Under the pieces are notes generated by a model. It ran no database searches. It was not told where the DNA came from and saw nothing but the letters and a program-made list of their open reading frames with translations. A DNA stretch of 64,000 bases from Oceanobacillus manasiensis. GTDB taxonomy: Bacteria > Bacillota > Bacilli > Bacillales > Amphibacillaceae. The stretch is taken from NCBI RefSeq assembly GCF_000724085.1, contig NZ_CCDL010000001.1, positions 1,302,001 to 1,366,000 on the forward strand, in the 5' to 3' direction. The translations under genes and the position numbers were made by a program. Below, piece after piece: positions 24,457 to 33,635 of this stretch (position 1 is its first letter; every line of letters starts with the position of its first letter).

Positions 24457-26961
24457 ATGAAAAAGTTTTTCTTAGTGTTTTTGTCCGTACTGTTAGTTTT
24501 ATCTCTATTACCATTGCAAAGTTCACTAGCAAACGAGGAGCAAGAAAACCCGGATGTAGATCTATGGAATGCAGTGAAACCACTAAGTACTACAGTTAGC
24601 TTCCTGAATACCGGAGCACATCCAGATGATGAACGCAGTGACTTTCTTGCATACCTATCTCGTGGTCTAGGTGTACAAACTTCTAGTATGATAGCAAACC
24701 GAGGCGAGGGAGGACAAAATGAAATTGGAACGGAATTAGGGAATGGACTCGGTATTATTCGATCAAATGAAATGATTGAAGCGTCAGAAATAACCGGAGT
24801 AAAAGCATACCACTTAAGTGAAACCACCTCTGATCCGATTTATGACTTCGGTTTCTCCAAGTCTCCGGAAGAAACCTTAGAAAAGTGGGGAGAAGATCTG
24901 ACATATGAACGATTCATTCGCTTAATCCGGACCTATAAACCAGATATTGTGATGCCGTCTTTCCGAGATGTTGAAAGTCAGCATGGCCATCATCGAGCAA
25001 TCACAGTCCTGACTCATCGGGCATTTGAAGATGCAGCAGACCCCTCTGTATACCCTGAGCAGCTAGAAGAGGGATTGGATGTTTGGCAAGTAAAGAAATT
25101 ATATCTGCCTGCTGCCTCTGAAGAAACGGCAACAACCTCTATTGAAATAGGTGATTACGACCCTATTTATGGCATGACTTATCCACAACTTGGAGAAGAA
25201 TCAAGGTATATGCATAAGAGTCAAGGGATGGGAAGAGACATACCAGCAGAACCTAGGCAAACCCACCTAGAGCTCGTTACATCCGCAGTAGATCATGAAA
25301 CTGGCAAGTTCTTTTCTGGTGTTCCATATAACTTGGCTGATTGGGCGGAGATAGTGCCAAATAAAGGGTTAGGTAAAAAACTAGAGAGATTGCAACAAGA
25401 CCTTGATGAAATAGTAGAACTTTATCCAAATAAAGAAGACATTTTACCTGTTACCCAGCATGCTCTCAAAGATGTAGATAAATTGTTGAAAGCAACGGAA
25501 CGAAGTAAGATGCATGAGAATGCCAAAAACGATTTAATTCATAAACTAGCACTTAAAAAAGAACAATTACAGGAAGTAAGCTTTATATCTTCCGGACTTC
25601 ATATAAACACGGAGATCGAATCAACCGTTTTAACGCAAGATGAAGAAACGAAAGTAACCATGATCGTCTCTAATGAAGGAAATGAAAAAATAAAACATGT
25701 TGATACATCCTTGCTTACCCCAGAAAATTGGGTGGTCGAAAAGGAACAGAATTTTAAACACTTAGATCCTGGACAGTCCGAAACAGTTGTTTTCAACATT
25801 AAAGTAGCGGAAGACCAAGAATATTACAAACCATATGGAAAATCTGTATTGCAAATAAAAATTTCATTTAAAGAAAAAGGTACAACGACAACTAAAACAC
25901 AGGAGTTTGATAATACTGTTGCCGTCCTTCCAGATCTTAGTCTAGAGGCAGATCCAGATAAACTAACGATTAATACAGCAGACGTACAACAAGATATTCC
26001 TGTGACGATTAATGTGAAAAACTATTTTAACGGAGTGAAGAATGCACAAGTTGCCTTAAGTCTGCCTGAGGGTTGGACAAGTGACACCGCACATAAAGAA
26101 GTATCCTTTACAGAACGACTTGAAGAGAAAGAGGTTGTATTCTATATAAGTCCACCAGCTGATATAGAAGAAGGAGATTTTTCCTTGGATGTGGTGGCAC
26201 ATGCAGATGGGGAAACGTATAATACCACTGTTCAAGAAATAAAATACGACCATATTAACGATGCCTATCATCAATATCCGTCTACTGTTAATACGGTAGC
26301 GTTCGAGTTGTTAAAGCCAGATAACCTTAAAGTTGGTTATATTGAAAGTGGATTTGACGAAGTGGCAGATTATTTGTCTAAGGCAGGTATTGATGTAACC
26401 AAACTCACAGAAGAGGATCTTGCATCTGGGGACTTATCACAATACGATACGATTGTTTCGGGAATTAGGGCTTACCTTTCCAGAGAAGATCTCGTGCAAA
26501 ACAATGAAAGATTACTACAATATGTAGAAAATGGTGGGCATTTTGTCGTTCAATATCATAAACCAGGCGATAACTGGGATCCAGATAATACGGCACCATA
26601 TTCATTAGAGATAGGAAGTCCATCCATTGAATGGCGTGTTACAGATGAGGCTGCTGATGTGACAGTAACTCAACCAGAGCATGCGTTTTTCAACTATCCG
26701 AACTCGATAACGGATAGCGATTGGGATAATTGGGTTCAGGAGAGAGGCCTTTACTTTCCTATGAATTGGGATGACCGTTATGAAACCTTTGTCAGCATGT
26801 CTGACCCAAATGAAGAACCATTTACTAGTGGGATACTATCAGCGGATTATGGAAAGGGTACGTATACGTATACGAATTTAGTATTTTACCGTCAAATTGA
26901 TAATCAAGTCCCCGGTGCCTACCGGATTTTTACAAACCTAATCAGCTACACAGCAGAGTAA
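24457..26961 (+). CDS. Secreted PIG-L-family deacetylase with NEW3-like domains
   Basis: 834 residues. Signal peptide (KKFFLVFLSVLLVLSLLPLQ), then a PIG-L/LmbE domain: metal motif AHPDDE (residues 54-59), GEGGQNEIG (near 89) and HGHH with His176/178/179. Such enzymes remove acetyl groups from N-acetylglucosaminides. From about residue 380 come two beta-sandwich regions of the NEW3/CARDB type (repeated LLTPENWVVE and LSLPEGWTSD), then a flavodoxin- or ThuA-like C-terminal region (residues 620-834; LLQYVENGGHFVVQYHKPGD). Convergent with a sugar ABC operon and downstream of an inverted repeat shared with the ROK gene, so it probably trims an acetylated amino-sugar glycan outside the cell. Confidence 0.8.
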   Translation: MKKFFLVFLSVLLVLSLLPLQSSLANEEQENPDVDLWNAVKPLSTTVSFLNTGAHPDDERSDFLAYLSRGLGVQTSSMIANRGEGGQNEIGTELGNGLGIIRSNEMIEASEITGVKAYHLSETTSDPIYDFGFSKSPEETLEKWGEDLTYERFIRLIRTYKPDIVMPSFRDVESQHGHHRAITVLTHRAFEDAADPSVYPEQLEEGLDVWQVKKLYLPAASEETATTSIEIGDYDPIYGMTYPQLGEESRYMHKSQGMGRDIPAEPRQTHLELVTSAVDHETGKFFSGVPYNLADWAEIVPNKGLGKKLERLQQDLDEIVELYPNKEDILPVTQHALKDVDKLLKATERSKMHENAKNDLIHKLALKKEQLQEVSFISSGLHINTEIESTVLTQDEETKVTMIVSNEGNEKIKHVDTSLLTPENWVVEKEQNFKHLDPGQSETVVFNIKVAEDQEYYKPYGKSVLQIKISFKEKGTTTTKTQEFDNTVAVLPDLSLEADPDKLTINTADVQQDIPVTINVKNYFNGVKNAQVALSLPEGWTSDTAHKEVSFTERLEEKEVVFYISPPADIEEGDFSLDVVAHADGETYNTTVQEIKYDHINDAYHQYPSTVNTVAFELLKPDNLKVGYIESGFDEVADYLSKAGIDVTKLTEEDLASGDLSQYDTIVSGIRAYLSREDLVQNNERLLQYVENGGHFVVQYHKPGDNWDPDNTAPYSLEIGSPSIEWRVTDEAADVTVTQPEHAFFNYPNSITDSDWDNWVQERGLYFPMNWDDRYETFVSMSDPNEEPFTSGILSADYGKGTYTYTNLVFYRQIDNQVPGAYRIFTNLISYTAE

Positions 26962-26969
26962 CAAAAAAA

Positions 26970-27015
26970 GGCATCTTCCAGGTTAAATTTACCGGGGAGA
27001 TGCTCCTTTTTATTT
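26970..27015. terminator. Bidirectional terminator between PIG-L and ABC genes
   Basis: GCATCT-CC paired with GG-AGATGC around a roughly 18-base loop, A7 before and T5 after, between convergent genes. Confidence 0.7.
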
Positions 27016-27030
27016 TAGGGAACTGGTAAA

Positions 27031-27840
27031 TTACTTCATCCCAGTTAATACAATTCCTTTAATAATGTGGCGCTGTAGAAAGATAAATACCAAAATTAAA
27101 GGAATCACGGAAATGGTCGCTCCAGTCATGATTAAATGCCATTGTGACTCAGCTTCACCTGAAGAAAAGTATGACAATCCGACAGGTAACGTTCGCATAC
27201 CAGGAGATTCGGTTACAATTAATGGCCACAGAAATGCATTCCAGTTACTTAGAAATGAGAATATACCTAAAGCAGAAATTGCTGGCCAGACCTGGGGAAC
27301 GGCTATTTTAAAGAAAATCGAAAACTCGTTCATCCCATCAATTCGCGCAGCATTCAATAGATCTTCAGGGATCTGTTCCATAAACTGCTTCATTAAAAAT
27401 ACACCGAACCCAGTCATTAATCCTGGAAACAAAATTCCCCAATATGTATCTGTCCAGCCTAATTCTGAGCTCATCATATACCAAGGGATAATTAGCATTT
27501 CAACAGGTACCATTAAAGTACTGAGAATTAAAATAAATAATAGTTTTTTCCCAAAAAAGTTGAATTTGGCTATAATGTAACCGACAAGTGTATCAAAGAA
27601 AATGACACTAATTGTCGTGATTACTGCAATGATAAGACTATTTAAAAACCACTTAACAAACATACTCTCTTCTAAGATTCTAATATAGTTAGCTAAGGTA
27701 GGACTCTCAGGAATTATATTCAGGTTAAAGATGTCCATTGGTGCTTTTAAGGAAGTGGATAGCATCCAAATAAATGGAAAAATCATTACAATTGCACCTA
27801 TTATTAGAATTATATAAGGTAAAAATTTCCCCGGTTTCAT
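27031..27840 (-). CDS. Sugar ABC transporter permease (MalG/LacG type)
   Basis: 269 residues with six hydrophobic segments. The N-terminal MIFPFIWMLSTSLKAPMDIF and the cytoplasmic EAA loop DLLNAARIDGMNEFSIFFKIAVPQVWP (written here as DGMNEFSIFFKIAVPQ, near residue 170) identify the inner-membrane CUT1 permease. Third gene of a minus-strand operon (binding protein, MalF-type, MalG-type); 17 bases separate it from the MalF-type gene. No ATPase gene is nearby, as usual in Bacillaceae, where a shared MsmX-type ATPase serves many importers. Confidence 0.92.
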   Translation of the reverse strand: MKPGKFLPYIILIIGAIVMIFPFIWMLSTSLKAPMDIFNLNIIPESPTLANYIRILEESMFVKWFLNSLIIAVITTISVIFFDTLVGYIIAKFNFFGKKLLFILILSTLMVPVEMLIIPWYMMSSELGWTDTYWGILFPGLMTGFGVFLMKQFMEQIPEDLLNAARIDGMNEFSIFFKIAVPQVWPAISALGIFSFLSNWNAFLWPLIVTESPGMRTLPVGLSYFSSGEAESQWHLIMTGATISVIPLILVFIFLQRHIIKGIVLTGMK

Positions 27841-27857
27841 TTTCTCCGCCTCCCTTA

Positions 27858-28844
27858 TTAATAATCAAATTTCTTTGTTAGTACCTTCATTTGGAAAATG
27901 GTCAAGGACATAATAAATAGAAACAATATTACAGTTGCAGCGGAAGCCGTTCCCATGTCATATTGTCGGAAGGCTTGTTGATAAATATAAACTACCACGG
28001 ATATGGTGGAATTTAATGGTCCACCACTTCCATCCATGCTCATGTTTACAACTTGCGTGAAAGAAACTTGAATGAACGTAATCATTCCAATTATGGATGA
28101 AAATACAATCGTTGGGTTGAGTAATGGTACTGTCACATGCCAGAATTTCTGCCAAGGAGTAGCCCCATCAATATCAGACGCTTCATATAACATATCTGGA
28201 ATATTCGATAACCCAGCTAAAAATAAAACCATTTGAAATCCAATAGACTGCCAGATCATAGCTGCTGATATTACAAAAATTGCTTGGTCTGGTGAGTTTA
28301 AGAAAGGTTGTTGTGAAAACCCTAAGTTCATTAAGAAATCATTAATAAACCCGTTGCTCATGAAAAGCCATTGAAAAACCCAGCTAATGGCAACAATACT
28401 TGTTACATATGGAATAAAGTAAATAACCCTAAACAAACCAACAAACCGCTTAATTTTATGAAGCAAAAGGGCGACAATTATTCCAATCGTTAATTGACCA
28501 ATTACACCAATTACAATATATATAAAAGTATTTAATAGAGATTTAAGAAAAACTTCATCCTTAAATAAGGTTACAAAGTTTGAAAGACCAACGAAGGGAC
28601 GATCGCCAGTTGAAAGAAGGTTCCATTCTCTAAAACCAACATTAAAAGTGAACAAAGTGGGCAAGATCCGTATGCCAATAAAAAAGATGAGCGGCAGCAG
28701 TAAACAACTGAATATGAAAATATACTTCTGATATTTATAGTTATTCCTTAATTTATAGAAGATGGAAGGTTTGTGCCCGTCTTTGCGCTCTGGCTTTTTC
28801 TTTTTCTGTTCATCATAATCTGGTGTAGGGTTTACTTGGCCCAT
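27858..28844 (-). CDS. Sugar ABC transporter permease (MalF/LacF type)
   Basis: 328 residues. A cytoplasmic, lysine-rich N-terminus (about 40 residues) precedes six membrane segments; the EAA loop ASDIDGATPWQKFWHVTVP lies near residue 233. CUT1 family partner of the permease at 27031. The long charged tail before the first membrane segment is somewhat unusual but found in other Bacillaceae homologues. Substrate probably an oligosaccharide released with the help of the PIG-L enzyme; this is inference from position. Confidence 0.92.
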   Translation of the reverse strand: MGQVNPTPDYDEQKKKKPERKDGHKPSIFYKLRNNYKYQKYIFIFSCLLLPLIFFIGIRILPTLFTFNVGFREWNLLSTGDRPFVGLSNFVTLFKDEVFLKSLLNTFIYIVIGVIGQLTIGIIVALLLHKIKRFVGLFRVIYFIPYVTSIVAISWVFQWLFMSNGFINDFLMNLGFSQQPFLNSPDQAIFVISAAMIWQSIGFQMVLFLAGLSNIPDMLYEASDIDGATPWQKFWHVTVPLLNPTIVFSSIIGMITFIQVSFTQVVNMSMDGSGGPLNSTISVVVYIYQQAFRQYDMGTASAATVILFLFIMSLTIFQMKVLTKKFDY

Positions 28845-28905
28845 AGTGCACCTCCTTTTGGAAAATAGGGATCAAAGGTAATGACCTTCAATCCCTTAAA
28901 AAAGT

Positions 28906-30207
28906 TTATTTATCGCTCCAATAGTCATCAAAGAGTTCCTGCGTGGATTCAACTAATTCATTAAAGGCTTCCTCAGGATCCTCTCCGTTTAATAAGACTT
29001 TATTAGCGGCATCAATTACTAGATCTCGCTCTCTTGATTCATCGACGAAGAAATGTGCATTTGCATAAGGTAAAGATTCAATAAATGGACCATATATTTC
29101 GTCATTGGCGAATTTATCCTGCATCGCGACTGCTTCTTTTGCAGGCAACTCGCCTGTAGCCTCTAACCATCTTTCCATTACTTCATCACTAGTTAAAAAC
29201 TCAAGAAATTTAACAGAGGCGTCCAGTTTTTCGCCTTCTACACCAGCAGTGATACCATTAGTCCAGAATGATGCGTTGGTTGATTGCTCATCTTGAGCTG
29301 GGAGTGGTGCAATTCCGTAATTTAAATCAGGCGCATCTTTTTGAAGTGTCCCTACTCGGAAGGACCCATCAATATTCATTGCTGCATTTTCTGTCACAAA
29401 AGCTGTTACATCATCCGTATAGAATCCTTGCTCAGATGTCCCAAGTTCCCCAGGAAAACTCAACCAGTATTCAAATGCCTCAAAACCTTCTGAGCCTTCA
29501 CCCCAAGCTACCTCTTTACGGTCATCACTCAAAACGCTTCCTCCAGCTTGATAAGTTAAGCCGTCTCTAAGCCAATGATGCCCTTGTTGATCAGGTTGCC
29601 ATGCCATACCGGATTTTACTAAAACGTCATTATCATCTCTTTCCGTTAATTGAACTGCATAATCTTGAAGTTCATCCCACGTTTCTGGTGGAGATTCAGG
29701 ATCTAGGCCAGCTTCTTCAAACAGATCTTTATTGTAGAACAAGGCCAATGTTCTTACCGCAGTAGGAATAGTCCAGTATTCTTCATCAATTTTTGTAGCA
29801 TCTACCAATGGGAAAAATTCATCTTCTATTTCTTCATGTGGGAACGCATCTTGCGGTAGAGGTTGTAAATAACCAGCGTCTACATAAGAAGGTACCCAGC
29901 CGTAAAATAAGTTTATTACATCTGGTCCTCTTCCAGCTGGTACTTGAGCTGCTACTTGCTCATTGTATTGATCGTAAGGAAAGGTTGTTTGTTCAATTTT
30001 AATTCCGGGATTGTCTTGTTCAAATTCCTTAATTAATTCATCCATTAAGCTAACCTTAGAATCAAAGGCATATTGCCAGTAAGTCAGAGTGATTTCTTCA
30101 CCATCTTCTGATCCACTTCCAGAAGTTTCTTCTTCATTACCTGAACAAGCAGCCAGTATAAGCAAAATAAGGATTCCCAACAGTGCAAATTTCCATTTCT
30201 TTAACAT
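28906..30207 (-). CDS. Sugar ABC transporter substrate-binding lipoprotein
   Basis: 433 residues. Lipoprotein signal with lipobox ILAAC (Cys near residue 21), Gly/Ser/Glu linker, then the type 1 extracellular solute-binding fold: ITLTYWQYAFD at the start, GRGPDVINLFYGW (near 103), TAVRTLALFYNKDLFEEAGL (written in part; near 150) and PETWDEL. Binds sugar outside the membrane and hands it to the two downstream permeases. First gene of its operon, preceded by AGGGAGG. Regulation is probably by the ROK protein encoded upstream. Confidence 0.93.
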   Translation of the reverse strand: MLKKWKFALLGILILLILAACSGNEEETSGSGSEDGEEITLTYWQYAFDSKVSLMDELIKEFEQDNPGIKIEQTTFPYDQYNEQVAAQVPAGRGPDVINLFYGWVPSYVDAGYLQPLPQDAFPHEEIEDEFFPLVDATKIDEEYWTIPTAVRTLALFYNKDLFEEAGLDPESPPETWDELQDYAVQLTERDDNDVLVKSGMAWQPDQQGHHWLRDGLTYQAGGSVLSDDRKEVAWGEGSEGFEAFEYWLSFPGELGTSEQGFYTDDVTAFVTENAAMNIDGSFRVGTLQKDAPDLNYGIAPLPAQDEQSTNASFWTNGITAGVEGEKLDASVKFLEFLTSDEVMERWLEATGELPAKEAVAMQDKFANDEIYGPFIESLPYANAHFFVDESRERDLVIDAANKVLLNGEDPEEAFNELVESTQELFDDYWSDK

Positions 30208-30498
30208 TAAATAACCTCCCTTAAATAATTAAAGATACTTTAGAATCTTTCTGTATTACTCTCTCATTATCTTGAACTTGTAGCCCAAAGATACGTTGTT
30301 GGGTGAAGGTAATAAGATTGTAGTTTTCTTTAGTGAATTAACAGGTTGGTAATAATCTTGCTGCTCTTTTATCCAAGAATTTCAAAGGGCAATTGGACTG
30401 CATTTGGTACTCCTTTTTCTATATAATTAGAGGTGTGATCGTGGTGAAAGGTTCTACTGTAACAATGGGGATCTTTTTGCACATATAGTGGGACATAA

Positions 30499-31689
30499 TT
30501 AAATTTTTAATATAGACTCGTGTTCCATTAGCAACAAATAACCTGCTCCTAACAATGAAACATCCGTAACGCTTGTTGTTTCAATTTCTGTTTGTATTGG
30601 TATGTGTTTATCGATTGTTGCAGATATAGATGGTAAAAATTGATCCATAGATTTTGAAATCCTACCACCTAAAACAATCCTTTCTGGGTTAAGTAAAGAA
30701 ATCGCATTAATTAGTGCAAAGGACAAATGAGATAAAGGCTCATTAAGAGCTTCTAGAGCAATTTCATCTCCACTTTTTGCAGATTGGAACACCTTTTTTG
30801 CTGACCAAGTTTCACTATTACCAGCTTCGCTAGAATAATTCTTCATTCTTCTTGTAATGGAAGGGCCACCAACATGGTTATCTAAAAAACCGTACCCAGT
30901 AAAAGTGTGTTCATAATTTTTTTCGGCTGTTTTCTTATCTGTAACCATATAACCTATCTCACCTGCAGCATAGGATGAACCTCGGTAAAGCTGGCTATTA
31001 ATTATGATGCCGCACCCAACTCCAGTACCTAGGGTTATCATCAAAAAGTTGCTATTCGTCTCTCCAACTCCTTTCCATAACTCGCCAAGTGCAGCAATAT
31101 TCACATCATTGTCAAGGTAAACGGGAAAGGGAAGGAGTTCTTCAAGTCGGTTACGTAAGGGTACATTTTCCCATCCAACACTAGGAGCATCAATTACCAC
31201 TCCGTTATCTACATCCGTGATACCGGGAACGCCGACACCTACTCCAAATATTTGATCATACGTAAGTTGGCTATCTTTAATCATGCTTTTAATCGTGTCA
31301 GCTATAAGGGGGATAAGTTGGCTACCTACATGCCGTTGCGTTTCAATAGACATTTTGTTTTCAATCACTCCATCCAAATTCATAATGGCTATCTCTACTG
31401 AGGTGCCTCCTATATCTACCCCAATTAGATAATATGCATTTTCATTAAAGAATAACTGGTATGGTTTTCTGCCACCTGAGGAACTTCCTTTCTCACTTTC
31501 TTTCTCTCTAACCCATTCTTCTGCTATGAGCTCATCAACAAAATTGGATACAGTTGGCTTACTAATATTTAGAGCTTTAGAAATGTCAGACCGTGAGCTT
31601 CCTTGATTTCTTTGAATGTAATGTAAGATTTTTCTTTTGTTCAGGTTTTTTATGTTAGGTAAATTTGCTTGGATGTTACGATTAATTAT
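30499..31689 (-). CDS. ROK-family (NagC/XylR type) repressor with a non-ATG start
   Basis: About 396 residues if started at ATA 31689. The frame is open from after a TAA at about 31713; it encodes a winged helix (NKRKILHYIQRN, then DISKALNISKPTVSNFVDEL) followed by the ROK domain (GVDIGGTSVEIAIM, VGVGVPGI, DNDVNIAALGE, GTGVGCGIII). No ATG, GTG or TTG exists before 31383, which lies after the helix-turn-helix and inside the first ROK strand. GGGAGGGG sits 7-8 bases before ATA 31689 and about 10 before ATT 31686, so one of these rare codons is the likely start. The CxCGxxGC zinc motif is lacking. Probably represses the PIG-L and ABC genes and itself. Confidence 0.8.
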   Translation of the reverse strand: MINRNIQANLPNIKNLNKRKILHYIQRNQGSSRSDISKALNISKPTVSNFVDELIAEEWVREKESEKGSSSGGRKPYQLFFNENAYYLIGVDIGGTSVEIAIMNLDGVIENKMSIETQRHVGSQLIPLIADTIKSMIKDSQLTYDQIFGVGVGVPGITDVDNGVVIDAPSVGWENVPLRNRLEELLPFPVYLDNDVNIAALGELWKGVGETNSNFLMITLGTGVGCGIIINSQLYRGSSYAAGEIGYMVTDKKTAEKNYEHTFTGYGFLDNHVGGPSITRRMKNYSSEAGNSETWSAKKVFQSAKSGDEIALEALNEPLSHLSFALINAISLLNPERIVLGGRISKSMDQFLPSISATIDKHIPIQTEIETTSVTDVSLLGAGYLLLMEHESILKI

Positions 31690-31736
31690 GATTTTTCCCT
31701 CCCCTCTAAGTTAGTTAACTATTCATTTCTAATAAG

Positions 31737-31753
31737 TTAGTAAAGATTACTTA
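31737..31753. promoter_or_regulatory. Putative autoregulatory half-sites of the ROK repressor
   Basis: TTAGTAA (31737-31743), 3 bases, TTACTTA (31747-31753), within a wider AATAAGT/ACTTATT inverted repeat. TTAGTAA is the half-site of the inverted repeat before the PIG-L gene. Confidence 0.4.
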
Positions 31754-31789
31754 TTAATTAAAATATATATTACTAGTTTGGTTATTTTA

Positions 31790-31803
31790 TGTCAACGCTT
31801 ACA
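31790..31803 (+). promoter_or_regulatory. Putative cre site (CcpA)
   Basis: TGTCAACGCTTACA matches the cre pattern at 13 of 14 positions, in the divergent region between the ROK and lyase genes. Confidence 0.6.
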
Positions 31804-31878
31804 TTTGTAATTTATAAATTTTTCTAAATAATTAGTTCTTTACAATGTAAGGGCTTTTATATACAATGGTGGGGAATT

Positions 31879-31901
31879 GTTTGTAAGTAAATCTTACAAA
31901 C
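31879..31901 (+). promoter_or_regulatory. Perfect 9-bp inverted repeat before the lyase gene
   Basis: GTTTGTAAG (31879-31887), five bases, CTTACAAAC (31893-31901), 35 bases before the start codon. Lacks a T tract, so an operator is more likely than a terminator. Looser relatives (CTTACATTTGTAA near 31798, TTTACAATGTAAG near 31841) lie upstream. Confidence 0.6.
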
Positions 31902-31936
31902 TAAAATCTCTTTAAAAGTGATGAGGTGTTGCTTGG

Positions 31937-33346
31937 ATGGATAATTTAAAAAGCGAATTTGAATCGACGGAAGGAATTGAATTTCCAGGAAAAACGTATG
32001 TTGAACATTTATTAAAACCCCTCTTTCAAGACCAAAAAGACTATTTATTCGAAGCGATGTTTAAAATACATAAAGCACATACCATCATGCTAACTGAACA
32101 AAAAATTATTACGAAAGAGGAATGTACTAAAATACTAGAAGGAATAAAGCTGGTTGAAAACCTTGAAAAAGAGGAATTAACGTATTCAGCGCAATATGAA
32201 GATTTATTTTTTCTAGTAGAATCCAAAATTGGCGAACATATTGGTGATGAATTAGCAGGTAAAATGCATATCGCCAAAAGTAGAAACGATATGGGAGAAG
32301 CAATGTATCGCATTGTGATCCGTAACTACCTAAAACAGACTATTGAAAACGCAGAAAAGTTAAGACACGTCATTCTATATCAAGCAGAACAGCATGTAGA
32401 GTCTATCATGCCTGCCCACACCCATACCCAACCTGCTCAGCCAACTACTTTTGGACACTATCTTGTTGCCATTTACGATAACCTATCCAGAGATATTACA
32501 AGGTTGCAACGCGCATATCAGACTGTAAATCAATCACCCATGGGGGCAGCTGCCATCACTACCACAGGCTTTCCAATAAATAGAGAACGAATGGCAGAGT
32601 TGCTAGAGTTTGATGGATTAATAGAGAACTCTTATGATGCAATCGGTACTGGGGATTATTTAATTGAAGCAGCCCAGACGCTGATAAGTCTTATGACAAA
32701 CATGGGCAGGTGGATCCAGGAGTTTTTACGAATGGCTTCAAAGGAAGTTGGATTGTTAAAAGTCTCTAATGCATACGTACAGGTAAGTAGCATTATGCCA
32801 CAAAAAAGAAACCCGGTTTCCATTGAACACTCCCGTGCCATTGCCAGCAGTGCTGCAGCTGAAGGAATGGCTGTACTTCATATGATTCATAACACACCCT
32901 ATGGAGACATAAACGATACGGAGGATGATTTGCAACCCCATTTGTATGCTGGGTACGAAAAGGCGACAAGAGTTATAAGCTTAATGAGGGCTGTTATTCT
33001 TACATTAGATTTCAATAAAGAACGAGCTTATCAGCAAGCAAGAGAAAATTTGATTACAATAACAGAGCTTGCAGACGTGCTAGCCCGGGATTATGGTATC
33101 CCTTTTAGAACGGCACATAAAAAAGCAAGCATAATAGCAAAACAGTCAGATAGAGAAAATAAAGAACTCTATGAAATTCCGTTATCTAAAGTAAACGAAT
33201 GGCTAGAGAATATTATATTAGAAGATAGAGATTGGCAGTCTATCATTGATCCCAAACACTTTATTGAAAGAAGAAAAGTAACAGGTGGAACAAATCCCAA
33301 GGTTGTGTTAGAGATGATAGAGCGGAGGAAAGAGGAAGTTCTCTGA
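31937..33346 (+). CDS. Argininosuccinate-lyase-family enzyme, substrate uncertain
   Basis: 469 residues, fumarase/aspartase superfamily. HIAKSRNDMGEAMYR (near residue 112) and PAHTHTQPAQPTTFGHYL (near 156) are substrate-site segments, and SSIMPQKRNPVSIEHSRA (near 283) is the signature loop with the catalytic Ser. Normal ArgH reads GKLHTGRSRNDQ and GYTHLQRAQP at these places, so the first two loops differ. There is no argG or other arginine gene here; it sits between a ROK repressor and a glycerate kinase. A beta-elimination on an amino-acid or amino-sugar conjugate is plausible. The TTG at 31935 region precedes; ATG 31937 follows GATGAGGTG. Confidence 0.75.
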   Translation: MDNLKSEFESTEGIEFPGKTYVEHLLKPLFQDQKDYLFEAMFKIHKAHTIMLTEQKIITKEECTKILEGIKLVENLEKEELTYSAQYEDLFFLVESKIGEHIGDELAGKMHIAKSRNDMGEAMYRIVIRNYLKQTIENAEKLRHVILYQAEQHVESIMPAHTHTQPAQPTTFGHYLVAIYDNLSRDITRLQRAYQTVNQSPMGAAAITTTGFPINRERMAELLEFDGLIENSYDAIGTGDYLIEAAQTLISLMTNMGRWIQEFLRMASKEVGLLKVSNAYVQVSSIMPQKRNPVSIEHSRAIASSAAAEGMAVLHMIHNTPYGDINDTEDDLQPHLYAGYEKATRVISLMRAVILTLDFNKERAYQQARENLITITELADVLARDYGIPFRTAHKKASIIAKQSDRENKELYEIPLSKVNEWLENIILEDRDWQSIIDPKHFIERRKVTGGTNPKVVLEMIERRKEEVL

Positions 33347-33416
33347 ATTTATTTGGGGTTTCTATGACGTATTTAGTTAAATTTATTTCTTGATTGTATG
33401 ATTTTCGAATAAGTTT

Positions 33417-33445
33417 AAAGTCTTCGGGAGAGTGAAGGCTTTTTC
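33417..33445 (+). terminator. Terminator after the lyase gene
   Basis: AAAGTCTTC pairs, with one G-U, with GAAGGCTTT and is followed by a T tract. Confidence 0.6.
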
Positions 33446-33635
33446 CTTTTGTTTCTCTTGTTTTGGGTCTTTTAGCTGTCTACAACATTTACCGGGAAAA
33501 ATAATTTAAATACTTTCCGTTGCACCACTTCTGGCTGAGGCGGTATTAAGAATTCACAATAATGCTTCTGTTAGTGTTTTGTTTGATTAAATAAGGACTA
33601 TTGTTGAACGAAAATGAAGTAAGGAAGAGCATAAT

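Noticed and set aside
31937-33346. Annotating the lyase as argininosuccinate lyase of arginine synthesis
   Set aside because: No argG or other arginine gene is present and two substrate loops differ from ArgH.
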